Assembly (NCBI GenBank): GCA_044224605.1
Contig: JBGAKC010000011.1
Location: 57,266-121,265 of the forward strand
Length of the DNA: 64,000 nucleotides
Reading direction: 5' to 3'
Source of the DNA: UBA7672 sp044224605
Lineage (GTDB): Bacteria > Pseudomonadota > Alphaproteobacteria > Caulobacterales > Hyphomonadaceae
The notes under the pieces were generated by a model. The model was not told where the DNA came from. It was given only the letters and a program-made list of their open reading frames with translations, and made no database searches. Below are positions 61,133-64,000 of the stretch, piece after piece; position 1 is the first letter of the stretch, and each line of letters opens with the position of its first letter. The position numbers were made by a program, and so were the translations under genes.

Positions 61133-61703
61133 AGGCTGTCTCACTTACCGCTGCCGCCATCCAGGACGGCATGCCCGCAGCGCGCCGGACAAGACTCCGC
61201 CGCTCTCCAAGTTTGAGCGTAAGCAGCATTGCCTTGGCCTGTTCAACACCTTCTGGCCCCAACCATTCAATCGCACGCAGCAGTCTTTCATGCCGTGAGT
61301 TTTCGGCAAACGGTCCGGCATGGCGCAGTTCGATCGTCTCACCTGACACCTTAAGTCGGCGAGTCCGTCCGGATGTCACGTAGACTCGGCGCAAAGGCAC
61401 CTGCGTCGTAAGGCCGAAAGCGTTGGCGACAGAGGCTCCAGCTGGGGCGATCTGCTCTCCCTTCAACCGCGCAATGGCTTCGATCGCCTCTCCTGCATTG
61501 GGGGGCAATGGACCAAACCGCGTTTCGGTCGGGACGGCATAGAAACCACGCGTGAGACGAACGAGCTTTTTCCGTCTGACGAGGCGTGACAGCGCCTGGT
61601 CGATAGCAGCGCGCTTCCCGAGGTGAAGCAGCTGCTTGGCGCAAACAGGCTCACCCCGCTTCCGCGGCTTCAAAAACTCCAGAATGGCCTTCGACAACGT
61701 CAC
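61095..61703 (-). CDS. AbiEi-type antitoxin with N-terminal winged helix
   Basis: 202 residues from GTG 61703, with AAGGAGG at 61710-61716 (minus strand) 6 bases upstream. N-terminal wHTH (QLLHLGKRAAIDQALSRLVRRKKLVRLTRGFYAVPTETRFG), then the DUF6088/AbiEi body (GEQIAPAGASVANAFGLTTQVPLRRVYVTSGRTRRLKVSGETIELRHA). In AbiE systems it represses its own operon by binding inverted repeats, which are present just upstream. Confidence 0.88.
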   Translation of the reverse strand: MTLSKAILEFLKPRKRGEPVCAKQLLHLGKRAAIDQALSRLVRRKKLVRLTRGFYAVPTETRFGPLPPNAGEAIEAIARLKGEQIAPAGASVANAFGLTTQVPLRRVYVTSGRTRRLKVSGETIELRHAGPFAENSRHERLLRAIEWLGPEGVEQAKAMLLTLKLGERRSLVRRAAGMPSWMAAAVSETAYGRQHLQSERAG

Positions 61704-61716
61704 CGGACGCCTCCTT

Positions 61717-61748
61717 AGTGTCAGATATATAGACGCGTTTCTGACACT
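61717..61748. promoter_or_regulatory. Inverted-repeat operator of the AbiE-type operon
   Basis: AGTGTCAGA (61717-61725) and TCTGACACT (61740-61748) are perfect 9-bp inverted arms separated by 14 nt containing TATATA, a likely -10 element on the minus strand. They lie immediately before the antitoxin's ribosome site, in the place expected for AbiEi binding. Confidence 0.7.
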
Positions 61749-61846
61749 TTACTACAAGAATGGTCGGAAAAGGCTTATTAGTCAGCCCGCTACGTAAGTC
61801 TTTGATTCACAGGCATTTTGAAGAGCCTCTCTTGGCTTAGGCGCAA

Positions 61847-61877
61847 CCCGCGTCGCCCGACAGGCGGGCGACGCGGG
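61847..61877. terminator. Strong GC hairpin after the ArdC-type gene
   Basis: A 13-bp perfect stem (61847-61859 with 61865-61877) and a 5-nt loop, 23 bp beyond the ArdC-type stop (61900) on the minus strand. No T-run, so termination is probable but not certain. Confidence 0.55.
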
Positions 61878-61899
61878 CCGCTATTCCGAGTTTGCAGGC

Positions 61900-62855
61900 C
61901 TATTGGCCCGCCTCGGCCAAGCCAGCGCTCGATGGAGGAACAAGAGGGGCAGATTGGCGGCCCAGCACAAAATCTGCGGCCTTCGAAGCCAACGAGGCGG
62001 CCTGGAATATGGCCCGGTTGTCGCCCCTCAGGATTTCCAGCCAGGCACCAAGATAATCAGCGTGACGAACGGTCGGGACGACACCCAATTCGGCGCAGAG
62101 AAACGCTGCGCAAAGTTCCGCCACAAGCTCCTCACGAGCATAGGCGTCGCCACCGCGCTTCCCAGAAAAGTCTCTGTTGAGCCGAGAGATGTGGCCAGTC
62201 CAATGACCCTTATGCCGATATCGGCATAATGACCCAACTCGTGCAGCTTCGTCCGATACCAATTTACGGGCTCGAAATAGGCTTCCTGCGGTGGGACCTG
62301 GATGAAGTCGTGCGAGGGCGAATAGAACGCCATCTCGCCACCGATCCTGATGTCAGCCTTGGTCGCCGCGATGACAGCTTCGACGTGCGGCAGGACCTCG
62401 GTCCGTCCCGGAAGCGGTGCGGCATCGGGGTCCATGGCAAGCCCATCGCACTGATCGACGTGAAAGACGGTGAACCGCTTGAGGAAGCCGACGCGGCGGG
62501 CATCCTCCCCAGATGCGCTCGCCTTCTCCTGCTCGGCCTTGGGGACGAAGGTGTCGGCGTAGACGACCATCGTCCCCTTCTCGCCCTTGCGCACACATCC
62601 ACCCAGGGCGAGCGCCTGCCGATAAGTGAGCCAGCGTTGCGAGGGCCTGCCCTGCTCGATGGCGGCGAACCAGAGCAGCAGGATGTTGACGCCGGAATAG
62701 GTCCGGCCCGTGGAAGCGTTCTGCGGAAGTCCAAGCGGCGTGCCGCCCGACGAGGCCCAGGGCTGCACCCATGGGAAGCGTCCGGCTTCAAGCTCCGAGA
62801 TGGTGCGAGCGGTAACGGTCTCGTGGAGAGATTGCACGTTCGCGGTGGCGGTCAT
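61900..62855 (-). pseudogene. ArdC-type antirestriction/zincin gene split by a palindromic insertion
   Basis: The start is ATG 62855 with AAGGAGGT upstream. The frame runs through the ArdC N-terminal ssDNA-binding domain (TISELEAGRFPWVQPWAS ... GVNILLLWFAAIEQGRPSQRWLTYRQALALGGCVRKGEKG) and reaches the zinc motif NWYRTKLHELGH, then goes out of frame. The remainder, HWTGHISRLNRDFSGKRGGDAYAREELVAEL ... DYLGAWLEIL, lies in another frame down to the stop at 61900. Removing 26 bp at 62204-62235 (one duplicated TGACCC plus the palindrome) restores a single 309-codon gene with the normal HELGHWTGH sequence. As it stands the protein loses its third zinc ligand. Confidence 0.85.
62204..62235. mobile_element. 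26-bp palindromic footprint with 6-bp target duplication
   Basis: TGACCC (62204-62209), the perfect palindrome TTATGCCGATATCGGCATAA (62210-62229), TGACCC again (62230-62235). It looks like the abutted 10-bp terminal inverted repeats of a transposon whose interior has been lost, or a minimal insertion. It frameshifts the ArdC-type gene. The parental element was not recognised. Confidence 0.75.
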
Positions 62856-62938
62856 GACGACCTCCTTGAGAGTTTGAAATGATGGGAAGAGCGACAAGCC
62901 GGCGGCGATGCCGCCGGCCGCTGACTTGCGGTCAGGAT

Positions 62939-63313
62939 TCAGTGCTCGCTTGGCAGGTAGAGGGTCCGGTTGGCGAACCAGAGCGTCACGGTGTCGAGCG
63001 GGAAGTCAGTCCACGGTATCGGATGGACGTAGAGTTGCTCGTCGTCGCCGTCGGTGCAGATCAACGTGGCCGAACGATCCTGACCGACGGCCAGCGCCCA
63101 GACCTGGAACTCAGCAGCACGGAGCGCGGGATCGTGCGGCTGAGGACAGAGGATTGCGTCGAGCAGCCAGTAGGCTGATCCGGCTTCGGCCAGATACTGG
63201 ACGCCTTCAGTATAGACGCATCCAGCGGACAATGGATGACGATAGAAGGTCTCGCTTCCCGTGAACTGGTCGAGGTCCTGCGCCTTGAGCGCAGTCGATG
63301 CAGCGGATGACAT
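62939..63313 (-). CDS. DUF6876-like element protein
   Basis: 124 residues. DLDQFTGSETFYRHPLSAGCVYTEGVQYLAEAGSAYWLLDAILCPQ and a C-terminus of ...DTVTLWFANRTLYLPSEH follow a small family that is common in conjugative elements and plasmids next to ArdC, SSB and relaxase genes. Function unknown. Between SSB and ArdC on the same strand. Confidence 0.75.
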   Translation of the reverse strand: MSSAASTALKAQDLDQFTGSETFYRHPLSAGCVYTEGVQYLAEAGSAYWLLDAILCPQPHDPALRAAEFQVWALAVGQDRSATLICTDGDDEQLYVHPIPWTDFPLDTVTLWFANRTLYLPSEH

Positions 63314-63382
63314 GAGTGTTTCCTGCGAAATGAAATGATTGACGAGATGGGGACCGGCCGCTTGCGCGGCCGGTCTGGCGCA

Positions 63383-63799
63383 TCACGCAGCCTTCCTGCG
63401 CTTGGCCTTGGGGGCCTCTTCGCCAGCAGGCGCTTCCTCGGAAGGAGCTTCCGCCTTCGGCTTCCCGCGCGCGAGAATCTCGACCTCGCCGAAGCCGGTG
63501 ACGACGAACTCGATCGAGTAGCGCTTCTGGCCGCGCTCATCTTCCCAGGAGCTCGGACGCACCTGACCGACGAGCCGCAGGCGCGTACCCATCTGCACGG
63601 CCTTCTCGATCAAAGCGACCTTCGCGGGCGCGAACACGACCACGCGGTGCCAGTAGGTCTTCTCGTTCCAGTCGCCGCCTTCGGCTTTCCAGCGTTCGGA
63701 GGTGGCGAGCGAGATGATGGCGAGGTGTCTGTCGCCCTTGATCGGCTTGATCTCGAGTTTGCCGACATTGCCGATGAGTTCGAATGATGCGCGATCCAT
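63383..63799 (-). CDS. Single-stranded DNA-binding protein (element-encoded)
   Basis: 138 residues, ATG 63799 with AAGGAAGAG upstream. OB-fold: FELIGNVGKLEIKPIKGDRHLAIISLATSERWKAEGG, TYWHRVVVFAPAKVALIEKAVQMGTRLRLVGQVRPSSW, YSIEFVVTGFGEVEILARG. A Lys/Ala/Glu-rich tail of 30 residues lacks the canonical acidic DDDIPF tip. Coats transferred ssDNA; typical of conjugative elements. A perfect palindrome sits 15 bp upstream. Confidence 0.9.
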   Translation of the reverse strand: MDRASFELIGNVGKLEIKPIKGDRHLAIISLATSERWKAEGGDWNEKTYWHRVVVFAPAKVALIEKAVQMGTRLRLVGQVRPSSWEDERGQKRYSIEFVVTGFGEVEILARGKPKAEAPSEEAPAGEEAPKAKRRKAA

Positions 63800-63813
63800 G
63801 GTGCTCTTCCTTG

Positions 63814-63829
63814 TGATCCCGCGGGATCA
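63814..63829. promoter_or_regulatory. Perfect palindrome TGATCCCGCGGGATCA upstream of SSB gene
   Basis: A 16-bp perfect palindrome 15 bases before the SSB start on the minus strand. It suits an operator for an element regulator or a strong secondary structure in the leader. Confidence 0.5.
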
Positions 63830-64000
63830 GCCCCGCCGGGGTCGCGTTTGCGACGCCCCCCGGAAGCGGCCGGAAAGCAAGCGCAGCGGTGACCGCGCAA
63901 GGGGTTGGTGCGGCCTGCAGCGCGCAGCGCGAAGCCTCGGCCCCTTGAGCGGGCATGCGCCGGACGCGTGATGGGCGGACAAAGCAAACGTGTCCCTGAC

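Noticed and set aside
61900..62262. Independent 120-codon gene
   Set aside because: Its sequence is the C-terminal half of the ArdC-type protein, displaced only by the 26-bp footprint.

Overview
This is a high-GC alphaproteobacterial chromosome segment, probably Caulobacterales or Hyphomonadaceae-like. The evidence is the divergent tsaD / hemC-hemD-Mic60 block, COQ9 divergent from rpsU, a TacA-type sigma-54 regulator, and the many PQQ-, DUF899- and DUF1194-type genes. No rRNA genes and no CRISPR array were seen. Species-level assignment is not possible from this sequence alone.

Layout. 0-5 kb: rhomboid protease (cut by the window edge), a GST-fold protein with a long Arg-rich tail, a GT4 glycosyltransferase, a degenerate GGDEF/EAL-like protein and two tandem secreted paralogues. 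5-12 kb: a long noncoding stretch, then acyl-CoA dehydrogenase, formate-THF ligase (fhs) behind a large inverted repeat, a VOC protein, a lipoprotein amidase and a P450. 12-18 kb: GT2 and ArnT-like glycosyltransferases facing the ffh-chorismate mutase-rpsP-GNAT-rimM translation/secretion operon. 18-25.4 kb: an Asp/Glu racemase, an ArsR-controlled pair of DUF899 thioredoxin-like proteins, secreted proteins, a diguanylate cyclase and purE-purK.

25.4-31.5 kb is lower-order accessory sequence: two methyltransferases, a truncated second copy of the coq9 3' end, a limonene-epoxide-hydrolase-like protein, an XRE regulator with a perfect palindromic operator, a 44-nt interspersed repeat and a TerB-like protein. 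It ends at the intact coq9 gene. 31.5-44 kb: coq9/rpsU, an Hsp70-like YegD protein, a sigma-54 regulator, a SpoU methyltransferase, hydrolases, a quinone oxidoreductase, and a type II quinohemoprotein alcohol dehydrogenase divergent from a small ClpX-zinc-finger/HTH protein that has twin operator-like sites. 44-56 kb: a hybrid histidine kinase, an anchored serine protease-pyrF pair, a dual inhibitor lipoprotein (MliC plus chagasin-like domains), a PRC-barrel-like gene with an internal amber codon, a haem lipoprotein, tsaD, hemC, hemD, the Mic60 homologue and an exported methyltransferase-like protein.

From a tRNA-Thr(CGT) at 56.2 kb to the end, the content is that of an integrative conjugative element. 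It carries an AlpA/Xis-like DNA-binding protein, a HUH relaxase of the DUF3363 type preceded by palindromes that could be oriT, a 53-residue small gene, an AbiEi/AbiEii toxin-antitoxin pair with an inverted-repeat operator, an ArdC-type antirestriction gene, a DUF6876-like protein and an SSB. The ArdC gene is broken by a 26-bp footprint: a perfect 20-bp palindrome plus a 6-bp target duplication. All element genes read on the minus strand.

The most unusual points are the palindromic footprint in the ArdC gene, the diverged coq9 3'-end duplication bracketing about 4.7 kb, the two-domain inhibitor lipoprotein, and the ClpX-finger/HTH protein.
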